NCBI GenBank assembly: GCA_030549495.1
Contig: JAUIRK010000824.1
Location: 62,001 to 126,000, forward strand
Length of the DNA: 64,000 nucleotides
Source of the DNA: Nectonema munidae
Lineage: Eukaryota; Nematomorpha; Nectonematoida; Nectonematidae
Direction: 5' to 3'
Shown here: piece by piece, positions 36,650-48,861 of the stretch
How the letters are laid out: each line of letters begins with the position of its first letter
How positions within the stretch are numbered: the stretch's first letter is position 1
Notes under the pieces: generated by a model
Told to the model about the DNA's origin: nothing
The model's input: the letters and a program-made list of their open reading frames with translations, nothing else
The model's database searches: none
Made by a program: the position numbers and the translations under genes

Positions 36650-38100
36650 GTTTATACATTTAAGTTTTCTACAGCTTCAAATTTCAAAAAAGAAATTTTT
36701 TCTCTAAAATTTTAAAATCACATGAAAATATTAATATTTACAGACAGCCAACCAAAATCTATAAATTCATGTTCTAAAATTTAGTTTTTATTACTTTAAG
36801 TCTTAGAAGGTTTTTAAAAGAGGTTTTTAAAAATTAATAAACTACATTTTAGAATTATATCTCGAAAAATATTTTAAAAGATATTGCTAATATAAAAGCT
36901 AGAAGAATCTTTTTCTAAAGGAATATATGTAATTGCCTAGTTTGCCCCTCCCCGTTGACGACCAGAATAATCAGACGATATCTCATGTAAAGCAGAAGAT
37001 TTGTATTAAAGAGCTTTGATAAACGCAGACGATTTTATTTTTGTAAAGTCGACTATAGTCGGCATTGGGCGTTAACGGGTTAATGTTAAAAGTAAAGCAA
37101 TAAAAGTATCCATAGTGGCTTAAAAAATTTTTTATGTCTTTTTTCCTGTTTTTTTATATTAAATATAAACACCGATAAATTTTACTATGTAGAGTCGGGG
37201 CCCCTCTATCAGAATTATAATTACGCCCCGCAATTCCTAGCACCGGCTCTGAGATTGATGACCATTTTTTTAATTGCTCCCGAGTAAGCGGACATTTCTG
37301 TTTTTTTGTGGACTGTTTACCTTAATGTTTTAACTGTTTTGGGATCATATGAAGAACAACCAACCCAACAATTTTAGGGTGGCTATTCTTCAGAAGAGAG
37401 ATTTTAGGGTGGCTATTCTTCAGTTGAGTTTTATATTTATTTAAACTTTGAAATGTGTATTGTATAATTAAATCGAGCGTATACTAACCAAATTGTTTTT
37501 AATCGGATTACACTGATACTGATTTCCTGAAAACATACTATATATAATCACTAGTATATATTTAATCTTATAACACTGTATAATCTTGAAACAATATCCT
37601 GTTTTGCAAGTCAGCTATATAATATTATAGATGTATACTAATTGTTTATTTTTTTAATTCTTCTCACAAAATGAATTTTCAAGATTTTATTTTGCCTTTA
37701 CTAAATCAAAATTTTAATATTTTAGTTTTTACTAAATAAATTTTTTTAATTTTGCTTCAGTGGTATATTCTGTATAATATTATTGGAAAACTATTTGGGG
37801 TGGTCGTCCTTCAAAAGGGTCATGCCAAAATAAACTAAATAATAAACTAAGCAAAATCTTTAAAAATATTTTTCGAGATATAATTCTAAAAATGTAGTTT
37901 ATTAATTTTTAAAAACCTCTTTCAAAAACCTTCTAAGATTTAAAGTAATAAAAAACTCAATTTTAGAACATACATTTATAGATTTTGGCTGGCTGTCTGT
38001 AAATATTTATTTTTTGATGTGATTTTAAAAACATTTTTTAAAATTTTAGAGAAAAAATTTCTTTTTTGGAATTTAAAGCTGTAAAAAAAAATTAAAAAAA
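36650..38100. repeat. Nested inverted repeat (about 240-bp arms) inside the spacer
   Basis: The left arm (about 36,650-36,890) contains ACAGACAGCCAACCAAAATC and AATTATATCTCGAAAAATAT. The right arm (about 37,860-38,100) contains the inverted counterparts GATTTTGGCTGGCTGTCTGT and ATATTTTTCGAGATATAATT. The loop between them is about 970 bp. Confidence 0.8.
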
Positions 38101-38267
38101 AAAACTTAAATGTTTGAAAAGTGAAAAAAAACCGCCATTGCTAAATGAGGTGAAAACGATAATTTACAAAATTCATCATGCATAATGAATTAATATTATG
38201 AGAAAGATGATCTCACTTTTTATTTTACGTTTTGTAGTATTTTGTACGTCATATAATACAGAAAAAG

Positions 38268-38555
38268 TTCTGGCAAGACCTCCGGGGAGACAACTTGCCA
38301 GCCATATCAGAGGTCTGGCAAGACCTCCGGGAAGACAACTTGCCAGCCTTTGTAAAATGCAAAAAAAATATACTTAAAATAAAATTTTTTAAAAAATATT
38401 TCACATACATATTGAAAGCCACATTTCAAAAATTCTACCTAAAAGTTCAAAACACTTTAGCATATAAATTTCTAAAGATAAGTAAATAGATAAAAATATG
38501 TGTTCAAATCAAAAAAATATTTATTCTTTTTAAATATATCGTTGGCTCCCTGTGT
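38268..38555. mobile_element. Deleted foldback fragment with doubled terminus
   Basis: Two direct copies of the foldback end stand side by side (38,268-38,303 and 38,305-38,347). They are followed by sequence matching 17,885-17,990 of the big element, then by CATATAAATTTCTAAAG (as at 20,248) and AAATATATCGTTGGCTCC (as at 21,283). It is therefore an internally deleted derivative that keeps the outer end, part of the arm and the loop-proximal end. It abuts the right receptor arm directly. Confidence 0.78.
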
Positions 38556-38739
38556 AACAAGGAACTGTGTAAAATTTGTTTTCGCCTACTCATTTTGCTT
38601 CACAGATATTAATTTTTAAAATTAGATTTTACCAAACACTTCTCTGAAAGCCGACGACGATAAACATTTATTGATTTGGAAATAAAGCGAAATCAAGTAT
38701 TACATATTTTATAAATATTTATGATTCGATTGATTTACC

Positions 38740-39909
38740 TTGCATTTATTCCTCTTGTTAATATTTGAAAATTGCTTCATTGAAATTATTCATCATTTGG
38801 CATTCAAACTTGAAAAACTTATAAGAATGGAGATATTGATGAATCAATATCTTCCCTGTAGTCTTGAAGCCAAAAGATACCAAAAATGCTCACTTCTCCT
38901 TCTTATCACGTTTGGCTTAGTTGGCAATTCCTTCGCAATACATGTCCTGAAGAAGTTGTATGAAAAAAACAAAATCTACAAGTATTTATTACTTTTTGCG
39001 CTTAATAACCTGATGATCTGTCTTTTGTTCATTGTATCGCCCATAGTCACATTTTTGGGATATGAAATGAAAAGTGCCTTCGTATTTTCTTGCGCATGGC
39101 TAAAATTTCATTTAATTTGTTTTCAGTTTGTACGCAGCGTGTTTATCATCGAAACTAGGTACTGCCTAACACTCTACATATACACGAGGTTTTGCGAATT
39201 CAAGTTAAAAAAGGTGAAATGGGTTAACAGCTTCTTATATCAGAAGGGCTTTTGGCTTTCATTAAGCGTGTCTCTTTTGATTAATGTGCCTATGCTGTTC
39301 GTGTTCAGAATTATCAGGAATACTTGCGAGACAAGTGAGTACGAGTGTGTCGCTATTGTCGGATTTGAAAGCAAATTATTTACGCACATACGTGAATTTG
39401 TCATATTTTTCATTCCTTCTTTTGTCATGCTTTATTCAGTCTTCTTTCTAACTTTTTCTATCATAACATTTCTAAAGAGGAAGAGAAAAATCGGTCTCGA
39501 ACGGGAAATTAGAGCCCGAAAAATGTTGCAAAATACACGGATTCAAAACCAATGTTTGGAAAAAATGCCTGAAAATGAAGGTGTTGCGATAACATTGCAA
39601 GCAATAAACAATGATCGAAAGGCGTTAGGAGGCACTAATCATTCACAACTCTACTACAAATGTCTGCCGATCTTTTTTTTCGTTGGCCTCTATTTGCTCA
39701 CCATCACACCTATTTACAGCGTCCATGCCTTCTATGGAAGCCTGAGCCTACAAAATGCTCCTCAACTTCTCCTCATCGTTGTGTATGATATAGAAATGTT
39801 TCACTACACACTTATATTCTACGTATTCATTTTTGTTGATGCAAACTTTTGCACAGCACTGAAAACCACTTTATGCAATTTGTGGAGAAACTGCACTAAA
39901 TATTTCTAA
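38740..39909 (+). CDS. Rhodopsin-class-like seven-transmembrane receptor, intronless
   Basis: A 389-residue open frame predicted to be a plasma-membrane G-protein-coupled receptor. Seven hydrophobic segments lie at about residues 50-72, 80-104, 114-143, 170-190, 217-246, 306-328 and 340-368. TM1 has the GLVGN signature (N63 in the 1.50 place). ETRY at 138-141 stands where rhodopsin-type receptors have DRY. C118 at the top of TM3 and C196 or C203 in the second loop could form the usual disulfide. The third inner loop is long and basic (RKRK at 247-250). TM6 lacks CWxP and TM7 lacks NPxxY, so it is a divergent, lineage-specific receptor; the ligand is unknown. The start could also be Met30 or Met34. 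An inverted, frameshifted copy lies at 34,630-35,798. Codons are AT-rich like the surroundings. Confidence 0.82.
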   Translation: MHLFLLLIFENCFIEIIHHLAFKLEKLIRMEILMNQYLPCSLEAKRYQKCSLLLLITFGLVGNSFAIHVLKKLYEKNKIYKYLLLFALNNLMICLLFIVSPIVTFLGYEMKSAFVFSCAWLKFHLICFQFVRSVFIIETRYCLTLYIYTRFCEFKLKKVKWVNSFLYQKGFWLSLSVSLLINVPMLFVFRIIRNTCETSEYECVAIVGFESKLFTHIREFVIFFIPSFVMLYSVFFLTFSIITFLKRKRKIGLEREIRARKMLQNTRIQNQCLEKMPENEGVAITLQAINNDRKALGGTNHSQLYYKCLPIFFFVGLYLLTITPIYSVHAFYGSLSLQNAPQLLLIVVYDIEMFHYTLIFYVFIFVDANFCTALKTTLCNLWRNCTKYF

Positions 39910-42129
39910 TAAATTGATATTTTCCTTTCACAAAATAAATTTTTTATTTTTTATTTTTGACTTTAAACTAAAGAAAGAAAGGAACAAGAAGAATTTATTG
40001 AAATTACTGTGAAAATACAAATTTAGAATTTAGTTGATTAGGAGTGAGAACAAAGGGACATAAATCTATCTAGACTTTGGACTAGTTTAGGGTATCAAAT
40101 TTAATTTATTATAAAAATTTATCTGAAGTTTTTTGAAAAGTAACTTTTAAACATTGGTTACATGTTTTAAGTTTTGTACATCTTTTAAACATACGCTAAA
40201 TGTTTCTGTATACTTTTATATTTTGTTTATTAATATATTATATATTTAATTACTGAGATTTTTTTTTATAAGATGTCAACTGAGCACAGTTTTTTAGTAA
40301 AAAATCTAAATTTGAACTTGAGGTAAGAGAAGTAAACTTTCAGATGTGAAGATAAGAAGAAAGAGTAACATTTTGGTTAGACTTAGTTGGACTATACAAT
40401 AGCTAATGAAAGCCTCTGAAAATACAGACCAGTTAAAAAAACGATGTTACAAAACATATCAAGCATGAATATTAAATGCTTGGAGAATTATATAACATAT
40501 TGGCAAAATAACGTATATTCATTGCATACTTCTGGAACTTTGTGGACAATGATGGCTTGTTTCAATTTTACATTTTACTGAAAATTTATAAAAAGTTTTC
40601 AAGAAGATTCTACATTTCCTTTACTTTTAATTTAAACTGAAAAAAAGAATTTTATTCAAGTTTGAATGACCGCTTGATTCAACTTAAGACTTATATAGTA
40701 AGATTTTGGAATTCATAGGAACAAATTTAATAGATTGAAAAATTGCAAGTGAATAAATAGTTCTATACATCAATTTGATTAAAACATAAAGTTTATTATT
40801 CAAAGATTCTACCATCTCGAGTGGCCTTTATGTCAATACAAATTTGTTTAGATAAAGCATCCTTTTTTGAAGAACGAGGAAAAAGAATTTTGCATTTGTT
40901 ATACCTTAATTTAAGATTTTAGTTTTTTTTAGTTGTCTATATAGCATCCAAGAGAAGAAAAAAACTGAACATATGGTAAAGATAGTGACGATTAGAAATC
41001 AAACCCAGACCATCTGAGTCGATAAGTCACGCTCCTACCACTAAGCCTTCTAATTAACAACCTTTTAATGCCTTATATGGAAACCTACAAACAACCAACA
41101 AAGTAAAAAAAGATTTTAGTTATAAAGATTAGGGCTTGTTTTATTCAGCCTTTCATTCATTGTAGAATACGTTTTATCATCGGAGACATTGAAACATGGA
41201 GAAATATCATCTGCATAGATATAATTTTTTCAAAAATTTCCATCAATTTTTCCAGCAAAGGAAAAGATCAAATATATGATAAATAAAAGAGGGTCAAATA
41301 CACCATACAACTTTCATTGAGTTGTAACCTAAATGTATGTTTTTTGCAACGGCAGTTAAAAATCAATAAAGTCAACTTTTGATTTCTAACAACATTTACT
41401 CTAAAACACGTAACAAGTCTTATTTTATAATGTTTCTCTGTAAAAGAAGCCCACGTTATTAGGGCAGCACAAGGCAACTTTTTATTGATAAATCGCTTTT
41501 TACAAAAACAAGTATTTCACAGTGTTGGCATTGCTTTCATATACTAAAGAGTTCAACAAGTATAACTAGAAATAGATTATTTCATTTTTGTAATTATTTG
41601 ACAGACTTTTGACTCATCCATTCTAGCATATAAATATATTAATTGAAAAACGTAGTCTTCGAATCTTGCAATGACTTGATTTATACCATTTTTACTCCTA
41701 AATTAAATTTTTTTACTTCTAATTTGTCTTTTTTTAATTCTAGTTTTTCTTTTTCAAGTCCTAAATTGACTTTTCAATTTTATTTTGTATTTTAGAAAAA
41801 GCGTTTAGAATTTTGCTTCTTTTGTAGAAAAAACTCAATTGAAATCTTTTTTTTCTTTTAATAAATTTTTTTACATTTTCAAAATTTCAAGGTATATTTA
41901 CATTACAGAAATTTGTAATATATATATATAGATATTACAAGGTAAAACTAATTTTAGAAAGTTTTCTCTTTGTTAAAAAATGATTTTTTTCCTATACCAC
42001 AAAATGGAGTAGCTTGTACAAGTCAAGTGATTTTTTTCGCTGTATGATTGAGGGTTAAAAAAGACATTTTAGAACTTAAAAAAGACTAATTAGAATTGAA
42101 AAAGACAATTTCAAGCTAAAAAAAAGCTG

Positions 42130-42720
42130 GTTGTATCTAACTATGAGGAAAGTAGGTTTCATGCGGGATGGAGCCTAAGATTTTGAGTTATCGAAAACCA
42201 GTATCTAACCAACGTTACTCACGCGCCCAGAAAGTTAAAATTATCAACAAAGTCAAAACTCACTTTACTTAGTTCAGGATTGACTACTTTACAAAATGAC
42301 CGGGCTTTGCGCATTTGCTCATATTCGCATTTAAATAAATTGTTTGATAACCAATTAAAAATTTTGGAAAGTTTATCAGTCAGGTCGGGATCACGCATAG
42401 AAGCTTAAAGTATTGATACATATTTATAGAAAAAATTAGTCTTGAAAATGTCATTAATATAGATTATAAAGAGAAGAGGTCGTATAATAGAGCCTTACGG
42501 ATGCGGTACTCCACATAAAGTGTCTAAAAATTTCGACAAATGATTTTCACTACAAACAGATTGAAATCTGTGAGTCAAATAAGTACAGATTAATAGAACT
42601 GCATTGCAAGACATTCAATAAGTTTTATCATTTCAAGTAGAATGAAGTGAGAAATTGAGGCGAGTGCTTTTGAGAGATCCTTGTGAATACACTGGAATTA
42701 AGAAGTTGTGTTGTGTGCGT
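42130..42720 (-). pseudogene. LINE fossil, right-arm copy
   Basis: Inverted counterpart of the LINE remains at 31.0-31.6 kb. The minus strand around 42,690-42,630 reads DKDLSKALTSISHFIL, matching the 'DLSKAFD-I-H--L' block of LINE reverse transcriptases, and a GVPHP-GSIIRPLLFIIYIND-type block follows at about 42,520-42,450. Broken by stops. Confidence 0.6.
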
Positions 42721-42782
42721 ACATCGAACCCAAACTGGTTAGAGTAAAACTAATTATATTTTAGTTTTCTGGATTTGATAGC

Positions 42783-43740
42783 TTCAATTTTATAAGTAGT
42801 AAAGATGAAAAGGTCACTTCACACATAAGGAAAAGGAATGAGAATTCTCAGCATACCTTCAGCCAAATTTGGATATGGAAGTAATTGCTTGATCCAAAAT
42901 TGATTCACTGCTAGGGATTCAAAGTCAGTGTTTGCACAGTCAGATGTGATAAGATCAATGAATTCCTCTTGATATCTTGCAGAAACACCTTCAATTTTTG
43001 CAGCAAATGGTTTTCTAAGTAAGCTATGGGATAACTGAGGCTTTTCTGGAAAATATCGACTAAACTCTTCTTTTAAAGTCGCCAAGTAATGAGGTCGGAC
43101 TCAGCAAACTGTGAAAACTGTTGTTGAATAGAACATCAGTCTCATTTTCTTCAACAAATATACTTAATGTCTCTTTTTTATCCTTGACAGACAAAGATCC
43201 AGCTTCATTTGGAAGGCATTTCGTTTTTCTCCAAAATCAGGTGTTGGAAGTCTCTCTGAAGTGAAAGATTAAGGGAATACAGAATTGTGAAGAAATCTAC
43301 CAAGTATGCAGTTTTTACCAAATTTGAAAGTTTTGTTCTTCCTTGCTGAGATAGGAATTCTCTCACCTCAGCATTCAACGCAAAAAATTCTTCAATACTT
43401 TTCCTTTTGCCAGCCATCTTACCTCAGTGTGCAATAGAAGAACTGCATGCTTGGAATCCATTTCTCGGTACAGTTTAGCCAACAAGCGATTGTTCAATAC
43501 ATTTGACTTTATGAAGTTAACTATTTTAACTACTGATTGTATAACAGTTTTCAAATCTGTTGTCAATGTTTTTGAAGCTAATACTTGACGATGTATAATG
43601 CAATGAACTCGAACAGCTTGTGGAGTCTTTACCATCTGTTGAAACCCAGATCTACAGCCTAGCATAGACGGTGTACCATCAGTACATATGCCACCAACAT
43701 TTTCCCACTTAGTCCATGTTCTTTAAGAAATGTTCCTATT
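42783..43740 (-). pseudogene. hAT transposase relic of the ZBED5 / SCAND3-like type
   Basis: Three open pieces follow on the minus strand. The piece at 43,665-43,375 holds MLGCRSGFQQMVKT, HCIIHRQVLASK and HTEVRWLAKGKVLKNF. The piece at 43,417-43,205 continues with SIEEFFALNAEVREFLSQ. The piece at 43,085-42,819 ends FWIKQLLPYPNLAEGMLRIL then IPFPYV. CxxH (C-I-I-H), the WLAKGKVL block and the FW...YP.L order are those of ZBED5/FAM200-type hAT proteins. Two or more frame changes and a missing C-terminal dimerisation part show it is dead. It stops about 13 bp short of the inverted-duplication edge. Confidence 0.75.
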
Positions 43741-45375
43741 TTTTCATTTAACTGAAATTTAATTATTCACCAACAACTCATTTGTTATTTCTTACATATG
43801 TTGGCATGTCTTTCTGCGGCTTACTGTAGGTTTGTAAACATCAATATCTTCGGCATATATGATTTACAACTTTCCAAATACAAATTCAGTGTTGGCTCAA
43901 ACAGACTGGTAGCAGAATGACACGCAGAGATGCCAGATGCAAACTCTTAACTGACACAAATGATCCGAGACAGGCATATATATTATATATATATATATAT
44001 CCGAAGAACTATGGATACAGGTATAAATGGCTAAGAATCGGTGATCCCAACAAGTTAATGCTAGGATTAAAAAGGTCCAAAGAAAGACGATAGACAACTG
44101 AACAATTGATTGCCCTAGTTAATCATGGCATTAAAACAGGGAAATAGTTCAGTTTGAACTAAAGTAAATTTTATCCTTTGTCTTTTAGAATTAGACCTAT
44201 ATATACCCCCTCAGGTCGGAATAGGGCAAGGTTCGGGAAAAGCCTACTGAATCGTCAATCCATTGATATCAGCCAAATCCCTTATAAATCATTATCATTT
44301 ATAATAAATCTTTGATATTGGAGGGGGCGGACTTTCAAGCGTCTTCCAAAAAAGACAACAAATTTTTTTGAATTCCTACTCCTCTCTTGTCTATTATTCT
44401 ATTCATTCTTAATTAAACTTAATGTAAACTTTAACCCCAGCCCTATTAAGCTTAGCGTCAACAATGAATGAGGACTTATAAATAGCAACATGCATAACCA
44501 AACTTTCTCCCTTCAAATAGATGCGCACCATCTCCAAATTATGTGTAGAAAAGGGGTAAAGATATCAATTAATAAAAAAAATTAAAAATTTTATTCAATA
44601 AAAAAAATCATTCATTAATTTTCAGTTGTTCCATTTCTTCTTCCTAAAAAATGAAAATGTTTTATTGAGAAAAAACACATCCAAATTACATAAATTTTCT
44701 GAGGTAATTTCTATCAAAAATGTAAAACAGAGCCAAAGTTAGAAAAATGTGTTAGAATTTTTCATTCTTTTTAGTGTATAAAAATAAGTGTAAGTTAGTT
44801 AGACCCTCAAAAAATGTATAAAATAAAGATAAAATCGTGGAAACAAAAATCAAACAATAAATTAAGATTGCATTACTTCATTTTTCTCAAGTTTAAAAGT
44901 TAAATTAGTGCAAGCAAACACAAAATAGTCAAACTATAATTTTGCCCGAGTCAGCTTCCAAAAACAAAGTTAAAAAATATTAAAATGTAATAATAAATTT
45001 TTTATGAAGCAAAATAAAATAGTTAAATGATACAAACAGAAAATAGTCAGACGATAAATCCAGATACTATTACTTGGACGTTCTACAAAAAGTAAAATGA
45101 CAACTTTTAACTTTTTGCAATGATTTGTCATTAATAATAACTTTTAAGGAAAAAAAAGTTTATCAGAAAAAGTTATAGAGCTTCAATAAAAACTAAAAAA
45201 AATGTAGAGCATAACTTAAGTCTTTTGAAAACTAATTAGACGTATCCACTACAGCATATACTCTATAAGTGGCATCGCTGTTTGGTTGAGATGATGGACT
45301 CAGCGCGGAAGCCTCTGGGTTGGATTTTTCATCGATACCAATTTGTTCATAGTTTGACATAAGTGGTACATCAGT
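43741..45375. other. No gene seen
   Basis: AT-rich intergenic DNA with a (TA)n run at about 43,980-44,000 and a weak tRNA-like stretch near 45,275-45,345 (GGGTTGGATTTTTC) that is too poor to call. Confidence 0.55.
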
Positions 45376-45377
45376 GC

Positions 45378-46780
45378 CTTGAAAAATTTGCTACATAATT
45401 AACATAGGAGACAAAATAAACTAATAAAGCAATTTTCACTATTTTAAAACGAAACTGTCTGTTCTCAGAATAATTTCAAAATAATAGGAGGCTTAAAAAA
45501 TGAGATAGTTTATTTGATATTTTCAAGTTTTTATAAGCAGCAAAAGACAACGTTGAAGTAGCTATATGATATTTAGTATAGTGATTTGGTAACGCTTGTA
45601 TTTTTTACATTTTGTAAGGAATCATAAGTATACAAAAAACGGTAGTTCAATCACTTTTCATAAAATTATTTAAGTCTAAACACAAAATCCTAAAAAACTA
45701 TTGAGTTTTTTTGACTATTTCTGTGTACAAATAAAATTCTGACAGCTGTCATAAATAGATCAAGTACATTTTTACCAACTGAAACATTTTGTTCCGGTAT
45801 TATATTTTTATTATAATAATAATCAACAAATTTTCGTAAAAAAATGATTAATTATGTAGTGTAATACTTACAAAATTTAACAATCGAACATTATAAAAAA
45901 AATAGGGTATTTTTGCTTTTAACCGAAATTTTAACGCGAGTCTGACAATATTCATTGATATAAAATTATAACGATTGATAACTTTATTTTTCTCTCATTT
46001 AAAAACATAAACCAATTTCCATTTTTACAAAATATTTGGTGTATTAAGTTATGTTAGTAAAAATTTGAAAATAAAATATGAAAACTTCGAATTGTGAGAG
46101 CCAGTGAGTTAATTAAAGTCAAAACATGATCTGAGATCATTCGAATTGATGGAACCAAATTTTTACCAAAAATCTCCGATTAATTTGAATAGCTGAACTT
46201 TGGTATCACTAAAAAAAGTTCTCAAAATATTGAACTTATATTCCGCTAATAACTAGTTTCTAATGAGATAAAATAAAATAATTTCTAATTTAACTCTAAA
46301 TACAAATTAGAGAGGATTGAATGAAAGAAGAGAGCATGAACGAGAGAAGAGAGCTTGAGTGATTGAGTTTTAGCAGAAAAAGCGGAAGATAAACAGAGGA
46401 GACAGGAAAAAATCACTGTGAGAAAAGATGAGAAAAAACTGGTGGATTATCATGTGTTTGCTCAAAAATATTACAAGGCCCATTGACACACGGTGATAAA
46501 CATTGCTGTTATTGTGTCCATATTGAAACAATAGATTATTATTATTATATAGTTCTCAAATCGTTTGTAAAATATTTTTGAAAAGGAATTTCAGTGCAGC
46601 TTGGTGGCATGATGTTTGACTCGAAAGTCTAAATTTCCTCTTTTATTTACTTATTTTACATTGTCGTGTATTCGAATGATCATTACATCCTATAATGCGA
46701 TCATCATACATGTTTTATAAAAAGCAATTCTTACTTACAGAAAATTATTGGGGGCGAAGGTCATTTTCGCCCCCCCCCCC
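45378..46780. repeat. About 1.4-kb dispersed repeat, copy 1
   Basis: Its inverted complement lies at about 56,705-58,000. Shared blocks include ACATAATTAACATA with GAGACAAAATAAACTAATAA, a GA-rich stretch (about 46,310-46,420), CATGATGTTTGACTCGAAAG and AAAATTATTGGGGGC followed by a long C run (about 46,770-46,784). The right end GGTGAGCCCCTG (to 46,812) looks like a hAT-type terminus. No coding frame is present, so it may be a non-autonomous DNA element. Confidence 0.65.
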
Positions 46781-46812
46781 CCTCTCTGAAAATACATTGG
46801 GTGAGCCCCTGA

Positions 46813-48620
46813 TCTTGGGTTATCTAAAATGACACAGGAAGAGAGGGGGATGTAGTGGTTTGAAAAAGCAGACAACTTAGAAACAAGGGAGGAGATTGGA
46901 TATGAAATGTAAAGAAATTATTATCAAAGTTGTCATCTCACTAAGGGTGTGTACAGACAATTACTCAATAGATATTCATTCGCTGGGGCAGTTAATCACA
47001 CAAATTACGAAAATAAATATGAATAAAAATTGAAAAAAAAAATGTTGTATTGATTATATATGAGTGAAATTTCATTGGCTACAATTTATTTAATTATTGA
47101 AAAAGTCTAAGTAATAAACTTTTTACTGATTAAAAATGAGTGTCACGTGGTTAAATGTCTCGTGAATAACTACCATCAAAAACCTTTTGAATGTCTCTAA
47201 AATTATATTTCAAGTGACAGACCATAATAAATTAAATGATTATGAAACATTAAAAGATTTTGATGCAGTTATAAATGCAAAAACATTATTATAACAGCCA
47301 TTTAAAAAAATAGTGCAATTTCTTGAAGTCAAACTTTTCAATAAACTTTGCTTTTTTCATTTTTTTGAAAAAGTGAAGAAACTGGTATTTTAAAAAATTG
47401 CATCATATTTGGCATCAAAAATCATTATGGTACATTTTAAAACTCCCACTTTCATATAGTTTACTAAACCTTTCACTGGACATTTCTCTGAATCTTATTA
47501 TTTGTTAGACTGGAAGGCAAAAGGCATGTAATTATTTTATAGAAAATAAAATTAAAACGAATCAATAAAGTAACTTTTTTGTTTTTAGTTTTTCTTTGCA
47601 TCAATTCATAATATAGTTTACAAGGTTTATTTTAGAACTGTTTCAATCCAAAATAGCATTTGATTTGAAGCCAAAATTCAGAGAATCATATAAAGAAAAC
47701 CTCTCTGCTATCCAATGCTCTGGGAATAAGTCTGAACATACTTTCTTATCTTTTCACAATGTTGTTGATCGGAGTTCAGTGTAATTCTTAAAATCACACA
47801 ACCCAAAATCCGCACTATATCATTTGATCAAAGTACATGCAGCCAAGTTACAATGCTTTCTTGTGAGATATTGGTTTGTAGGAATAACTAAACCTTTCTT
47901 GTGCTTTAAAAAGTTAGCACAGTTTGAACTACATTCATCATCAAAGAAACAAAGAGCTGTCAAAAGAAATACTTGAGTGCAGTATTATCTATTTATTTGA
48001 GTATTTCGTTAAAGTATGTATGCTAGAGGAAATGATATGGACATTGGAGAAATGAAACACAACAGCAGTTTAAAGGTTGAAGAGAGATTATGGATATAAA
48101 TAATGGCATGTATAACGAAAAAAAGTGTAATGATCAACAACGTGCCTAAAAGATTGGAAGGACGAAAAATGATTGAACAGTGTCACACGTCATTTAAAAC
48201 AAATTCCATGCATATATGAAACAACTTCAGTAAGAGAACACAGAATGCAAAGAAAAAAGAAGGGTTGAATGAAATAAAATGGTAAAAATGTGAGGAAAAT
48301 TAAAGCTAATTAAATAAATAATTTAAAAAAACAAAATGGTATACGAATAATGATAAATAAAAGAAATATATTAGAATGTGTCGGAAATTTAGGAAATTAC
48401 TTCGAAAAAAGAATATATAGAAGATGTATTGCGAGTAATTCATGACTATATTTCTTATATTGCACTGAAACATCTCATTGTTTCTTTTTGAAAGAAATGA
48501 AAAGCGAACAAGATATGGGGGTGGTAAAGAAGGCGACACACATTCGCGAAGACATGCATATAACAAGTACACAGCCATGAATTATGCTTTTCATCATGGG
48601 ATCATAATGAATCGGTGCGG
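46813..48620. other. No gene seen; 3' flank of the homeobox gene
   Basis: AT-rich intergenic DNA downstream of the homeobox gene. I could not place a convincing polyadenylation site. The 90-codon minus frame at 48,306-48,578 is low-complexity. Confidence 0.5.
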
Positions 48621-48624
48621 GAGG

Positions 48625-48861
48625 TTAAAAGCCATTTTGAATGATTGTAGTGGGAGGCGTCGCGCTAGTGACTCCCTGATGCAACGAAGTTTGGCTGGTG
48701 GGAGCTTGTTGTAGAAGGGGAGATGAAGGTGGGGAGGAAAGTGTTGGTGAAGGGGTGGCAGATGATGCGGTTGATAAGATTAAACGGCTGCATTTCGAAA
48801 TGGATGAGGTAACGGGAATCCCGGCTTCAGCGAGAACATCTGACGCAGTGCAGGCATTCTT
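48625..48861 (-). CDS. Homeobox gene exon 5 (last)
   Basis: Acceptor CACTTTCTAG|AAG at phase 0. Encodes 78 residues rich in Ser, Thr and Pro (KNACTASDVLAEAGIPVTSS through PPTTIIQNGF) and a TAA stop ending at 48,625. The region is GC-richer than its flanks, as the other exons are. Confidence 0.8.
   Translation of the reverse strand, partial: KNACTASDVLAEAGIPVTSSISKCSRLILSTASSATPSPTLSSPPSSPLLQQAPTSQTSLHQGVTSATPPTTIIQNGF

Larger units (their letters stand above)
35971..38555. other. Spacer between the receptor arms, rich in foldback pieces
   Basis: No gene is seen. The spacer holds a terminal hairpin of the foldback family (36,164-36,210), a nested inverted repeat (36,650-36,890 against 37,860-38,100), two tandem direct copies of ATTTTAGGGTGGCTATTCTT at about 37,371 and 37,402 with a related block at 37,796, and a compound foldback fragment (38,268-38,555). 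The 61-codon frame at 36,427-36,612 has no recognisable domain. Confidence 0.7.
38556..42770 (-). repeat. Right arm of the receptor inverted duplication
   Basis: Inverted complement of 30,990-35,970, carrying the open receptor gene, a SINE head (about 40,985-41,066), A/T-rich filler and a short LINE fossil (42,130-42,720). Its outer edge at 42,770 lies about 13 bp from the end of a ZBED5-like hAT relic. It is about 770 bp shorter than the left arm, mainly through a segment found only on the left. Confidence 0.88.
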
